From Bacillota bacterium LX-D (GTDB taxonomy: Bacteria; Bacillota; DUOV01; Zhaonellaceae): DNA of 64,000 bases. Positions 48,599-57,712 of this stretch are shown here, one piece after another. The position numbers and the translations under genes were made by a program. The stretch is from NCBI GenBank assembly GCA_031628995.1, contig JAVLUO010000003.1, positions 164,351-228,350 on the forward strand, written 5' to 3'. Under the pieces are notes generated by a model that saw nothing but the letters and a program-made list of their open reading frames with translations, did no database searches and was not told the DNA's origin. The stretch's first letter is position 1. Every line of letters starts with the position of its first letter.

Positions 48599-49475
48599 AA
48601 AGGGGTTAGGTAGAGGATTAGGTGCTTTAATACCTACCTCAGTAGATAACGATGAAGAATTAGACGAAAAAAACAGTTCTCAAATTTTGGAATTAGATAT
48701 TAAGGAAATTATGCCAAACAAGTTTCAACCACGCAGAGACTTTAATCAATCTGCTTTGGAAGAATTAGCCTTATCTATTAAAGAGCATGGAGTGGTACAG
48801 CCCATAGTTGTGCGCAAAAAAAATAATAAGTACGAATTAGTAGCTGGCGAAAGAAGATGGAGAGCTAGTCAAATTGCTGGCTTAAAAACAATACCAGCTG
48901 TCATAAAAGATTATTCTGAGCAAGAAATTACGGAAATAGCTTTAATTGAAAATATTCAAAGGGAAGATTTAAACCCTATTGAGGAAGCATGGGCTTATAA
49001 AGTATTATTGGAAGAATTTAATTTAACCCAAGAAGAATTAGCTCAAAAGGTTGCTAAAAGTAGGTCTTACTTGGCAAATTCTCTGCGGTTACTAAATTTA
49101 CCGGAAAAAATTAAAGAGTTTGTCATTGATGGTAAAATATCTACAGGTCATGCCAGAGCCCTTTTAATATTGCCTGAAGCAGGACAAATCAAATTGGCAG
49201 AAAAAATAGTGTCGGAAGGTTTAACTGTCCGAGATACGGAAAAATTAGTTAAAAGTGTTCAGTTATTAAATGCAGAGCAGCATGAAGAAAAACCTAAAAA
49301 AAATAACAACAGGCAAAATTATGATCCGGAAATAGCTGCTTTAGAAGAAAAATTGAAACAGTTTTTTAGCACTAAAGTCAATTTAATCCATAAACATAAA
49401 AAAGGCAAAATAGAAATAGAGTATTATAATAAAGAAGATCTTAATCGAATTCTAGAACTTTTACAGATTCTTTAA
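48591..49475 (+). CDS. parB: Chromosome partitioning protein ParB/Spo0J
   Basis: 294 residues from TTG at 48591, overlapping parA by eight bases. The CTP-binding/nuclease-like N-domain has IMPNKFQPRRDFNQSALEEL and the GERRWRAS box. The helix-turn-helix (NLTQEELAQKVAKSRSYLAN) reads parS, and a C-terminal dimerisation domain follows. It loads and slides at the three parS sites in this window. A perfect parS begins one base after its stop codon. Confidence 0.97.
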   Translation: MAKKGLGRGLGALIPTSVDNDEELDEKNSSQILELDIKEIMPNKFQPRRDFNQSALEELALSIKEHGVVQPIVVRKKNNKYELVAGERRWRASQIAGLKTIPAVIKDYSEQEITEIALIENIQREDLNPIEEAWAYKVLLEEFNLTQEELAQKVAKSRSYLANSLRLLNLPEKIKEFVIDGKISTGHARALLILPEAGQIKLAEKIVSEGLTVRDTEKLVKSVQLLNAEQHEEKPKKNNNRQNYDPEIAALEEKLKQFFSTKVNLIHKHKKGKIEIEYYNKEDLNRILELLQIL

Positions 49476-49491
49476 TGTTTCACGTGAAACA
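49476..49491. other. parS site 3
   Basis: A third perfect TGTTTCACGTGAAACA, starting directly after the parB stop codon. Confidence 0.97.
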
Positions 49492-49560
49492 ACCAAAAAT
49501 AGGTAAAAGAAGTGGTTAGTGAAAACCTAGCCAATTTAAATTTAAGCAGCTTTCTTTTTG

Positions 49561-49590
49561 CCGGCCATAGCTAGATGGTCGGTTTTTTTA
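49561..49590 (+). terminator. Intrinsic terminator of parAB
   Basis: CCGGCCAT (49561-49568) pairs with ATGGTCGG (49575-49582) with one G-T wobble, followed by T7. Confidence 0.9.
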
Positions 49591-49663
49591 GTATAAGCAA
49601 AATAATATAAGGAAGAATAATAAATAGGAAATGTAGTTTTTCCTAAAGATAGGAGTGATTTTA

Positions 49664-49873
49664 ATGGATGATAAATATTTAAAGTACGGTGGAATAAAGT
49701 TTAAAAACAATGTACCTCCCAAAGAAATAAATGAATTTGTGGCAAGGCTTCCTGAGGAAAAAAGAGGTTCTCTTTACCAAGTGGCTAAAGAACTTACTGA
49801 TCATGGATTAATTACCTTAGAAGGGGAATTTTCCACAATTGATGATGATCTGCAGCCTTATTTGGAATCATAA
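49664..49873 (+). CDS. Small conserved-looking hypothetical protein
   Basis: 69 residues from ATG at 49664, six bases after AGGAGTGAT. The sequence (MDDKYLKYGGIKFKNNVPPK, GSLYQVAKELTDHGLITLEG) is acidic, soluble and compact, with no cysteine or membrane helix. The ELTDHGLI part resembles short winged-helix or DNA-adaptor folds, but I do not recognise a family. It has its own terminator and sits behind parAB. Confidence 0.65.
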   Translation: MDDKYLKYGGIKFKNNVPPKEINEFVARLPEEKRGSLYQVAKELTDHGLITLEGEFSTIDDDLQPYLES

Positions 49874-49916
49874 TTAACTAGATACTGCTTAAGCTGCCAG
49901 ATAGCGAAGAAATAAA

Positions 49917-49945
49917 AGTAAGCACAGTACTGCTTGCTTTTTTTT
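49917..49945 (+). terminator. Intrinsic terminator of the 69-residue gene
   Basis: GTAAGCA pairs with TGCTTGC across a six-base loop, followed by a long T run. Confidence 0.85.
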
Positions 49946-50009
49946 ATGCTTAGGACAATATTATGTGTTAAAATAATTGGTAACAATATATTGGATGAGG
50001 AGTCTAACT

Positions 50010-50690
50010 ATGTTCGGAACAATAGTCAATGTTTTAGCTATTATAGCCGGTGGCCTGCTAGGAAAGTTTTTAGGAGCTAAGTTTTCTGAAAATATTAGTA
50101 GTACAGTGATGCAGGCAGTAGGTTTAGGCGTATTAGTTATTGGTACACAAATGTTTTTAGCAACTGATAATATCATAATTATTATTGCTAGTTTAGTTTT
50201 AGGAGGAATTGCGGGAGAATTATTGAGATTAGAGTATTGGTTAGAAAGATTGGGAGAATGGTTGCAGTCAATAGTGAATAAAGGAAATAAGGAAAGTGCT
50301 TTTGCTAAGGCCTTTGTTACGGCCAGTCTTGTTTATTGTGTTGGAGCCATGGCCATTATGGGTTCATTAGAAAGCGGTTTAACCGGATCTCATCAAACAT
50401 TATTTGCCAAATCAATCTTAGACGGCATAAGTGCGATTATTTTTTCATCTACTTTAGGTATCGGTGTTGCATTTTCGGCTATACCGGTTTTCATCTATCA
50501 GGGTTCAATTACCCTTTTAGCTTCTTGGATTCAACCTTTTCTAACTGCTGCTGTAATTGCTGCTATGAAAGCTACGGGAGGAGTTTTAATTTTTGCTATT
50601 GGTTTAAATATCTTGAAAATTAAATCAGTTCCAGTAGGCAATTTATTACCATCGATTATTTTTGCTTGTTTATTTGCTTATTTTGCTTAA
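50010..50690 (+). CDS. DUF554 (YqgA-family) membrane protein
   Basis: 226 residues from ATG at 50010, seven bases after GAGGAG (an upstream in-frame start at 49977 has no such site). About six to seven hydrophobic helices. Typical features are the start FGTIVNVLAIIAGGLLGKFL and the segment AMAIMGSLESGLTGSHQTLF. DUF554 proteins are putative transporters of unknown substrate. It is followed after 48 bases by a DUF4446 gene. Confidence 0.88.
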   Translation: MFGTIVNVLAIIAGGLLGKFLGAKFSENISSTVMQAVGLGVLVIGTQMFLATDNIIIIIASLVLGGIAGELLRLEYWLERLGEWLQSIVNKGNKESAFAKAFVTASLVYCVGAMAIMGSLESGLTGSHQTLFAKSILDGISAIIFSSTLGIGVAFSAIPVFIYQGSITLLASWIQPFLTAAVIAAMKATGGVLIFAIGLNILKIKSVPVGNLLPSIIFACLFAYFA

Positions 50691-50738
50691 TATTTTCTTT
50701 TTTTCTCTTGATTTAATTTGAGGATCGGGGTGCCAGTA

Positions 50739-51254
50739 ATGCTAGAAGTATGGAACAATATTAGTTACTTTATCACTAATAACTTAACTAATATTATTGT
50801 AGGATTAATGCTTTTAAATCTACTAATCTTAATCTGGTTAATAAAATTAGTACGCAGTAAAGGAAAACTGGAGGAAAAATATCTTGGCATGATGTCCGGC
50901 TACGAAGGACAAAATATAGAACAGCTAATTATGGATTATCGTCAAAAAGTAGACAGTTGTTCCGAAAACTTAAATCTTTTAGAACAAATAGTTAAAAAGA
51001 TAGAGCATGATTTAAGTTACACTGTCCAAAATGTAGGTCTTGTACGGTATAACGCTTTTCAGGAAATGGGCAGTGACTTAAGTTTTTCTGTTGCTATGTT
51101 GGACGGTAAATGTAATGGAGTAGTTATTAGCAGCCTTTACGGACGGGATCAATCTTGGTGCTATGCTAAACCTGTAGAAGGGGGCACTTCTACATATAAA
51201 TTGACTGCCGAAGAAGAAAGCGCAATCAATAAAGCATTATTGCAAAAAATATAA
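50739..51254 (+). CDS. DUF4446 family protein
   Basis: 171 residues from ATG at 50739 (MLEVWNNISYFITNNLTNII); an in-frame TTG at 50718 is possible. One N-terminal membrane helix (about 15-38) is followed by a coiled coil and a conserved domain with VGLVRYNAFQEMGSDLSFSV and NGVVISSLYGRDQSWCYAKP, the DUF4446 signature. The gene is usually found near parAB in Firmicutes; its function is unknown. Confidence 0.88.
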   Translation: MLEVWNNISYFITNNLTNIIVGLMLLNLLILIWLIKLVRSKGKLEEKYLGMMSGYEGQNIEQLIMDYRQKVDSCSENLNLLEQIVKKIEHDLSYTVQNVGLVRYNAFQEMGSDLSFSVAMLDGKCNGVVISSLYGRDQSWCYAKPVEGGTSTYKLTAEEESAINKALLQKI

Positions 51255-51276
51255 TGGCTCTCGAGCCATTTTTTTA
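51252..51276. terminator. Convergent terminator between the DUF4446 gene and yyaC
   Basis: AATGGCTC pairs with GAGCCATT across a two-base gap, flanked by A and T runs. It touches the ends of both converging genes. Confidence 0.82.
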
Positions 51277-51924
51277 TTGGGTAGATTGCACTAAATGATT
51301 TACAAAATAAGAGTGTGCCAACTGATACCCTCTGAAAATACTTTGGGCAATAGATTCAGCCATTTTCCAAACAATTCCTAAGCGAGTGTTTTGTAAAACA
51401 AGATACTCCATATACCCCCCCACATTGACAATTCCAGTAAAATTCATATCCCCTACTTCTTGTAGATTTTTATTTACACCAGTACCTGGTTTTAAGGCTC
51501 CTTGAGATAAGGTAATTAAACCAACACTTTCAGAACCTCCTAGAGAAGCGTCTACTGCTACAATTAAGGGTTTGAAATATTTTTCATTAATTAGATCAAG
51601 TTTAGCAGAAAGGTTAGTTGCATGAACAGGATCGTCTAAGGTACCAAAAATGTGCATTTCATGTTCCATTGCTGCTAATTTTGTTCCTACTAAAGGACCT
51701 AAACTATCACCTGTGGAACGATCGGTGCCAATAGAAACAATTACAATAGGCCTAGAAAAGTCTTGGTTTAGCTGTTGAATATATTGAAAAAATGTGTATC
51801 CTAACCTTTCAGTTATGTATGGTTCTTGAAAATGATGTTTAATTTTTTTAGGCAGTTGTATTTCCATTGGATTAGTTTTTGGATCTTGAGCGTTTAAACG
51901 AGATAGAAAAGGAAAGGTCGACAT
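51274..51924 (-). CDS. yyaC: Spore protein YyaC (DUF1256)
   Basis: 216 residues. The core IVIVSIGTDRSTGDSLGPLV, the FGTLDDPVHATNLS segment and the IVAVDASLGGSESVGLITL region match YyaC, a sporulation protein with the fold of the germination protease GPR. Its role is unproven. ATG at 51924 has AGGAGGAT upstream, preceded by a mother-cell-type promoter candidate. Confidence 0.93.
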   Translation of the reverse strand: MSTFPFLSRLNAQDPKTNPMEIQLPKKIKHHFQEPYITERLGYTFFQYIQQLNQDFSRPIVIVSIGTDRSTGDSLGPLVGTKLAAMEHEMHIFGTLDDPVHATNLSAKLDLINEKYFKPLIVAVDASLGGSESVGLITLSQGALKPGTGVNKNLQEVGDMNFTGIVNVGGYMEYLVLQNTRLGIVWKMAESIAQSIFRGYQLAHSYFVNHLVQSTQ

Positions 51925-51959
51925 TGCTATCCTCCTGACAAAGTCAAATGTGTACCTAC

Positions 51960-51988
51960 ATTATATGTAAAAAATAAAATTTTTATGC
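51960..51988 (-). promoter_or_regulatory. Candidate sigma-E-like promoter of yyaC
   Basis: On the minus strand GCATAAA (51988-51982) and CATATAAT (51967-51960) are separated by 14 bases. CATATAAT differs by one base from the sigma-E -10 consensus (CATACANT), and the -35 is an approximate match. Spacing is right for sigma-E. It lies 36 bases upstream of yyaC. Confidence 0.45.
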
Positions 51989-52097
51989 AATAAATTAAAC
52001 TTTGGGTATTTAAAAAAGTATAACTTCATACTTGGGAAAGATTTTACTTTTCATGCATATCATTAGATAGAGCATTAGATTTTGAGGAGGTGTCTTC

Positions 52098-53141
52098 TTG
52101 AATAAAGGATGGCAACGCTCTTTTGGTATTGCCAGTTGTTATATTGGTGCTGTTATTGGTGCCGGGTTTGCATCAGGACAGGAGATACTCCAGTTTTTTA
52201 TCCAATTTGGCAGACCGGGTTTGTGGGGAATTATCTTTGCAGCAATTTTATTCTCTATCCTAGGAAGTTTTATTTTAGCCTATAATTTCAAATGCAAAAT
52301 TAACTCTTATGATCAGTTTCTCAACCATTCCTTAGGATTGTTTTGGGGAAAATTTGCTGATGTTTTACTTTCTTTTGTTCTTTTTGCTGGTTTAGTAGTA
52401 ATGCTTGCCTGCAGTACGGCTGCTTTAAAGCAACAATTCGCCATGCCCTTACTGCCAAGCTTGCTGATTACATATATGGTGATTCTAGTTACTGTAGCAG
52501 CAGGGGAAAAAGGGGTCATTGTATTTAATAGTATAGTGATTCCTGTTTTAATTTTAATTACTGTTTTAGTTTCTTTAGGTTCGATCCAAAGCTCCAATTC
52601 TGCCCAACAATTTATAGCCCATAAACTAACCTTAGCAGGTGGTAATTGGTTGTTGGCTAGTATTTTATATGTATCCTATAATATTATTCTTGGGGCTGTA
52701 ATGTTAACATCTTTAAGTATTTCTTCACAAAAAGATATTTGGGGAGGGTTTTTGGGGGGAATTGGCTTAGGTATAATTGCATTTTTAATTGGCTTAGCGT
52801 TATTTCACAACTTTAATGAGGTTGAAAACATAGAAATTCCCATGCTTTACTTGGCTCAGAAAACTAGCCCTATCCTAAATTATTTTTATGCTGCGGTGCT
52901 GTGGCTAGAGATAATTACTACAGCCGTTGCCAATATTTTTGCCTTAGTGCAAAGAATGATTCAAAAATTCAGGGGTTCAACACTAGGTTGGACATTATTT
53001 TTCCTTTTGGCAGCAAGTATTTTAACACCCTACGGTTTTGTTCACTTAATTACGGCTATTTACCCTGTCTTAGGTTATTTAGGTTTATTTATCTCTAGTG
53101 CAGTAGTATTTGCTTTGCTGAAAAAGAAAGTCCGAATTTAA
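52098..53141 (+). CDS. YkvI-like membrane protein (putative amino-acid/branched-chain permease)
   Basis: 347 residues with about ten helices. The start RSFGIASCYIGAVIGAGFAS followed by GQEILQFFIQFGRPGLWGI is characteristic of the YkvI family, distantly related to the APC/NSS transporters. Substrate unknown. TTG at 52098 has GAGGAGGTG upstream. It precedes the Liv-type operon by 207 bases and may have its own promoter. Confidence 0.85.
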   Translation: MNKGWQRSFGIASCYIGAVIGAGFASGQEILQFFIQFGRPGLWGIIFAAILFSILGSFILAYNFKCKINSYDQFLNHSLGLFWGKFADVLLSFVLFAGLVVMLACSTAALKQQFAMPLLPSLLITYMVILVTVAAGEKGVIVFNSIVIPVLILITVLVSLGSIQSSNSAQQFIAHKLTLAGGNWLLASILYVSYNIILGAVMLTSLSISSQKDIWGGFLGGIGLGIIAFLIGLALFHNFNEVENIEIPMLYLAQKTSPILNYFYAAVLWLEIITTAVANIFALVQRMIQKFRGSTLGWTLFFLLAASILTPYGFVHLITAIYPVLGYLGLFISSAVVFALLKKKVRI

Positions 53142-53348
53142 AAATCTAAAAAGTTTAAGATGATGAGATTTTCCTAAAATTCTTATAATTGACGTTCTTT
53201 TCGGCCTGCTATATAATTTATTGTATAGACTAAAAGGATTAACGTTTAAATTGATATTCGGACAAGCAATTGTCTTTTTTAGGGAGGGGAGAGAGTACCA
53301 ATTTTTAGCAGAATGTTTTATTTGAATTGAATTTAGGGAGGTTTAAAA

Positions 53349-54545
53349 ATGAAAATGCGTAAGTGGATGGGGTTGTTAGTAGTAGCAATACTAGGTGCTA
53401 CATTACTAGTAACCGGCTGCAGCAAGCAAGAAGCAAAAGAAGGCGGAGATGCAGCTAAAGGTGATACGATTAAAGTTGGTATTAACTATGAATTATCAGG
53501 TGCAGTTGCTACATATGGTACCAATACTAAAAATGCAATTTTATTAGCTTTTGACGAAATCAATGCTGCTGGCGGGGTCAACGGCAAAAAAATTGAGGCA
53601 GTGGTCCTTGATAACAAATCTGATTCTGCGGAAGCTTTAAGTGTTTCCACCAAATTAGTATCCCAAGAAAAAGTTATTGCACAAATGGGTCCGGCAACTA
53701 GTGGTGCTTGTTTAAGTGTAATTCCTGTTATTACTCAAGGTAAAATTCCTTTGATTGCAACAGCAGCTACAAATCTTGATGTAACTGTAGATCCACAAAC
53801 AAAGCAAACAAGAGACTTTGTATTCCGTACCTGCTTTACAGACCCACCCCAGGCAATTGCAGGTGCTAATTTTGCCGCTAATGATTTAAAAGTTAAGAAA
53901 GTAGCTATTTACTACGATAATACAAATGATTATAGTAAAGGTTTATATAAAGTATTTAAAGAAGAAATTGCTAAACTTGGTGGTACAGTAGTTGCTGAAG
54001 AAGGTTTTACTGCTGATGACCAAGAATTTAGGCCTACATTAACTAAATTTAAAAATGCTGGTGCTGAATTAATTTATATACCTGCTTATTATGAAAAAGT
54101 AGCTAAAATTATTAGTCAAGCACGTGAAATCGGTATTACAGCTCCTTTCTTAGGTGCAGATGGTTGGGATTCTCCTGATTTAGTTAAAATTGCCGGTAAA
54201 GATGCTTTAAATGGTACTTACTTTACAAATCATTACTCCTCAAATGACCCAAGTGAAAAGGTACAAAAATTTGTAAAGGCATATGAAGCAAAATATAATA
54301 AAGTTCCCGATTCTTTTGCTGCTTTAGGTTATGACGCTGCTTATTTGCTAGCTGATGCGATTAAAAGAGCAAATTCAACAGACCCCATAGCAATTAAAGA
54401 TGCTTTAGCTCAAACTAAAGATTTTGATGCAGTAACAGGTAAACTTTCATTTGATGAAAAACATAATCCAATTAAAGAAATTACTATTATTGAATTAAAG
54501 AACGGAGAACAAACCTTAAAGACAAAAATTGCTCCACAGCAATAA
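53349..54545 (+). CDS. livJ: Branched-chain (Liv-type) amino-acid ABC transporter substrate-binding lipoprotein
   Basis: 398 residues. Signal peptide with lipobox LLVTGC (Cys24). The type I periplasmic-binding fold follows: KVGINYELSGAVATYGTNTK, NAILLAFDEINAAGGVNGKK and GADGWDSPDLVKIAGKDALN. It captures an amino acid outside the membrane for LivHMGF. ATG at 53349 has AGGGAGG upstream. A strong terminator follows its stop, and an intron remnant separates it from livH, so the binding protein is likely made in excess over the permease. Confidence 0.95.
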   Translation: MKMRKWMGLLVVAILGATLLVTGCSKQEAKEGGDAAKGDTIKVGINYELSGAVATYGTNTKNAILLAFDEINAAGGVNGKKIEAVVLDNKSDSAEALSVSTKLVSQEKVIAQMGPATSGACLSVIPVITQGKIPLIATAATNLDVTVDPQTKQTRDFVFRTCFTDPPQAIAGANFAANDLKVKKVAIYYDNTNDYSKGLYKVFKEEIAKLGGTVVAEEGFTADDQEFRPTLTKFKNAGAELIYIPAYYEKVAKIISQAREIGITAPFLGADGWDSPDLVKIAGKDALNGTYFTNHYSSNDPSEKVQKFVKAYEAKYNKVPDSFAALGYDAAYLLADAIKRANSTDPIAIKDALAQTKDFDAVTGKLSFDEKHNPIKEITIIELKNGEQTLKTKIAPQQ

Positions 54546-54552
54546 TTTAAGT

Positions 54553-54580
54553 AAAAAAAGGGGGTTCTCCCCCTTTTTTT
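54553..54580 (+). terminator. Intrinsic terminator after livJ
   Basis: GGGGG (54560-54564) pairs with CCCCC (54569-54573) across TTCT, flanked by A7 and T7. It lies inside the liv operon, directly before the group II intron remnant. Confidence 0.92.
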
Positions 54581-54583
54581 GTG

Positions 54584-55045
54584 GTGCGCCCGGCATGGGC
54601 GCTTGCTTGTCGGTGAAAGTCCCATACGGGGGTTGATAATGCCAACCGTTAGCCTAAGACAAGGGTGTCCATTGTGAGGTGGAATCTGAAGGAAGCCGGC
54701 GGTAAAGCTCTGGTCTGAGGAACACGAACTACATATAAGGCATATGCCTGCCGGATGAGTTTGCCACACAAACGAAGCCCAAAACTATCCGAAATGAGCG
54801 GTGTAAATGTAGCAGATAGATGGAGGGAAAGTAAGCATTCTTACCTGAGGAGGTCTGACAGATAAGCTGTGATGTATACTCAGAAGCAGCAACCCATGCA
54901 GTGAAGTATGGCTGAACTGTCAGAAGTCAGCAGAGGTTATAGTACCGTGGTGGATATCTACGCCGTGGGAAGACTGAACAATAGGTTTACAGTCAATAAG
55001 TGAAAGATATTCATTCATGCATTAATTCCATTGAACCGCCGTATA
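54584..55045 (+). mobile_element. Group II intron remnant (5' half, no intron-encoded protein)
   Basis: It starts GTGCGCCCGGCATGGGCG at 54584, four bases after the livJ terminator. Typical domain I sequence follows, including GTTAGCCTAAGACAAGGGTG (54649-54668) and stem pieces such as AGGAGGTCTGACAGATAAGC. It ends with TTGAACCGCCGTATA (55031-55045), which looks like the 5' arm of a domain V whose second arm is missing. No reverse-transcriptase frame and no 3' splice site remain. Its first 93 bases match the intron start at 63908 with about seven differences. Insertion behind a terminator suits class IIC. It occupies the livJ-livH gap. Confidence 0.82.
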
Positions 55046-55110
55046 TTATAAAAAATTGAAGATTATCTATTGCACAAATATTATTAAACCTAAGTATAGG
55101 GGGTGTTATA

Positions 55111-55995
55111 GTGGAAATGTTTATTGCTCAACTTTTAAATGGTCTTTCCCTGGGAAGTATCTATGCCTTAATAGCTTTGGGCTATACAATGGTTTACGGA
55201 ATTATTCAATTAATCAATTTTGCCCATGGGGATGTTTTAATGGTTGGAGCTTATATTGCTTTTTTGGCAATTACTGTTTTTAACCTTAATTTTTTTGTAG
55301 CAATGATAATTGCCATGGTACTTTCTGCTGTCCTTGGAATCCTGATTGAGAGAATTGCTTACAAACCGTTGCGTAATTCTACTAGGTTAGCTGCTTTAAT
55401 TACAGCTATTGGAGTTTCTTTGCTGCTAGAAAACGGAGGCCTTTATGTTTTAGGAACAGATTATAAGCCTTTCCCTATGGCTGTGCCGAAAATTGCTTAT
55501 CATTTTTTTAATGACAAAGTGACTATCACTAGTCACCAAATTATTATCTTAGTAGTAACTGTACTAATGATGGTGATGCTGCAATTTATAGTTAGGCGTA
55601 CAAAAATTGGTAAAGCTATGCGGGCAGTTTCTTACGACAAAGATGCAGCCTTACTGATGGGAATTAACACGGATTCAGTTATTTCATTTACCTTTGCTAT
55701 CGGATCAGCTTTGGCCGCTGTAGCTGGTGTGCTTTTAGGTTTGTATTACCAGACTATTCAGCCTTTAATGGGTTTAATGCCCGGCCTTAAAGCCTTCGTG
55801 GCAGCAGTACTAGGTGGGATTGGATTAATTCCAGGTGCAATGACAGGGGGCTTTATTTTAGGAATTACAGAAACCTTTGTTAGCGGTTACTGGAGCACAA
55901 ATTTCCGCGACGTAGTAGTTTTTGGTATTTTAATTTTAATTTTAATTGTGAAACCTACGGGCCTTTTAGGTAAAGATACCCGCGAGAAAGTGTAG
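55111..55995 (+). CDS. livH: Liv-type ABC transporter permease LivH
   Basis: 294 residues with about eight helices. MVYGIIQLINFAHGDVLMVG and the TNFRDVVVFGILILILIVKP end are typical of LivH. GTG at 55111 has AGGGGG seven bases upstream. It pairs with LivM in the membrane. No promoter is obvious after the intron remnant, so transcription may read through from livJ. Confidence 0.95.
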   Translation: MEMFIAQLLNGLSLGSIYALIALGYTMVYGIIQLINFAHGDVLMVGAYIAFLAITVFNLNFFVAMIIAMVLSAVLGILIERIAYKPLRNSTRLAALITAIGVSLLLENGGLYVLGTDYKPFPMAVPKIAYHFFNDKVTITSHQIIILVVTVLMMVMLQFIVRRTKIGKAMRAVSYDKDAALLMGINTDSVISFTFAIGSALAAVAGVLLGLYYQTIQPLMGLMPGLKAFVAAVLGGIGLIPGAMTGGFILGITETFVSGYWSTNFRDVVVFGILILILIVKPTGLLGKDTREKV

Positions 55996-56004
55996 GTGAA
56001 GGAA

Positions 56005-56958
56005 ATGAAGTTAAAAAATATCCTCATTGCCGTCATTCTTTTAGCTATATATGGGGCAATTTATTTTGCTATAAATGTGGCTCAAATTATCGATCCATAT
56101 CAGCAAGTAAGTTTATTTTTAATGGGTATCAATATTATTGCAGCTGTTAGTCTAAATTTAATTGTTGGTTTTACAGGACAATTGGCTTTGGGGCATGCTG
56201 GTTTTATGGCAATCGGTGCCTACGTTTCAGCTGTAATGACCTTAAAACTTGGCCAGCCTTTCATTGTGGCAGTTTTAGCAGGTGCCTTAGTTTCTGGTAT
56301 TATTGGTATAATTATTGGTTTACCAACATTGCGTCTTAAAGGTGACTATTTAGCCATTGCAACTTTAGGCTTTGGCGAAATAATTAGGGGTTTATTAGTA
56401 AATATTGAGTATGTTGGGGGAGCTGCTGGTCTAAATGGCATTCCTCAGTTAACAACTTTTTCCTGGTTATATTTATTTACTGTATTTACAGTTTTAATTA
56501 TTAGTAACTTTATTAATTCAACCCACGGCAGAGCATGTATAGCCATCCGTGACAATGAGATAGCTGCCGAAACTATGGGTATTAATACAACATATTATAA
56601 AACATTTGCTTTTAGTATGGGTGCTTTTTTCGCGGGCATTGCCGGTGCCCTATATGCACATTATTATTTCCTAATTCAGCCCACTACATTTACCTTTATG
56701 CGTTCTTTTGATGCTTTAGTTATGGTTGTCTTTGGAGGTTTAGGAAGTATTACAGGCTCAATTATTGCTGCCATTGCTGTAACGGGCATAAATTCCTTAT
56801 TAATTGATTTTGGTGCTTTACGGATGGTAATTTACTCAATCCTATTAATTATCATTATGGTTTTTCGGCCTCAAGGCCTAATGGGTGCCAAAGAGTTTAC
56901 TTTGCAAACTTTATTTAAGAAATATGAAGGAGGGAAACGGGGACATGCTGAAAACTAA
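56005..56958 (+). CDS. livM: Liv-type ABC transporter permease LivM
   Basis: 317 residues from ATG at 56005 (AGGTGAAGG upstream; GTG at 55996 is also possible). About nine helices; NLIVGFTGQLALGHAGFMAI, PTLRLKGDYLAIATLGFGEI and VMVVFGGLGSITGSIIAA are family motifs. It starts about ten bases after livH and overlaps livG by 14 bases. Confidence 0.95.
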   Translation: MKLKNILIAVILLAIYGAIYFAINVAQIIDPYQQVSLFLMGINIIAAVSLNLIVGFTGQLALGHAGFMAIGAYVSAVMTLKLGQPFIVAVLAGALVSGIIGIIIGLPTLRLKGDYLAIATLGFGEIIRGLLVNIEYVGGAAGLNGIPQLTTFSWLYLFTVFTVLIISNFINSTHGRACIAIRDNEIAAETMGINTTYYKTFAFSMGAFFAGIAGALYAHYYFLIQPTTFTFMRSFDALVMVVFGGLGSITGSIIAAIAVTGINSLLIDFGALRMVIYSILLIIIMVFRPQGLMGAKEFTLQTLFKKYEGGKRGHAEN

Positions 56959-57712
56959 TGACCTGACGAAAACCTTTGGCGGTTTGTCTGCTGTTTCCAA
57001 CCTGGATATAGAATTGAACCAAGGTGAATTAGTCGGGCTAATAGGTCCCAATGGTGCTGGTAAGACTACTGTTTTTAATCTTTTAACGGGTGTCTACACA
57101 CCTTCTAGCGGGGATATTCTAATGGAAGGCCAGAATATTAGCAATCTCAAGCCATACCAAGTTACTTACCGAGGCATAGCTAGAACCTTCCAAAATATTC
57201 GTTTGTTTGATTCCCTTTCTGTACTAGACAATGTTAAAGTAGCTAATCATTGGCATGGAAAGTACAATGTGCTAAATGCCTTATTGCGGTTGCCTCCTTA
57301 TAATGCTAAGGAAAATGCTATGACTGAGGAAGCCCTGAAACTATTAGATATTTTCGGCTTGAAAGAAAAGGCCAATGAGTTAGCGAAAAACATGCCTTAC
57401 GGAGAGCAGCGCAAATTGGAAATAGTTCGGGCTTTAGCTGCTAAACCGAAATTATTGCTTTTAGACGAGCCGGCAGCAGGAATGAATCCACAGGAAACTC
57501 ATGAGCTAATGAATCTAATTAAGAAGATTAGAGATGAGTTTGGGTTGACGATTTTACTGATCGAACACGATATGTCTTTAGTTATGGGTATTTGCCAGCG
57601 CATTTACGTGCTAGATTATGGCAAAATTATTGCTCAAGGGACACCACAGGAGATTATGAATAATAAACGGGTTATCGAAGCCTACCTAGGAGAGGAGGCT
57701 AAAAATGCTTAA
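56945..57712 (+). CDS. livG: Liv-type ABC transporter ATPase LivG
   Basis: 255 residues from ATG at 56945, with GGAGGG upstream and inside the livM end. Walker A GPNGAGKTTVFNLLTG, the LivG-specific ITYRGIARTFQNIRLF-like Q-loop region (VTYRGIARTFQNIRLF), and Walker B LLLLDEPAAGMNP are intact; the signature is the less usual MPYGEQRKLE form typical of LivG. Confidence 0.96.
   Translation: MLKTNDLTKTFGGLSAVSNLDIELNQGELVGLIGPNGAGKTTVFNLLTGVYTPSSGDILMEGQNISNLKPYQVTYRGIARTFQNIRLFDSLSVLDNVKVANHWHGKYNVLNALLRLPPYNAKENAMTEEALKLLDIFGLKEKANELAKNMPYGEQRKLEIVRALAAKPKLLLLDEPAAGMNPQETHELMNLIKKIRDEFGLTILLIEHDMSLVMGICQRIYVLDYGKIIAQGTPQEIMNNKRVIEAYLGEEAKNA

Noticed and set aside
55056..55283. A 75-codon frame across the livH start
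   Set aside because: It is livH read out of frame; LivH motifs are in the 55111 frame.
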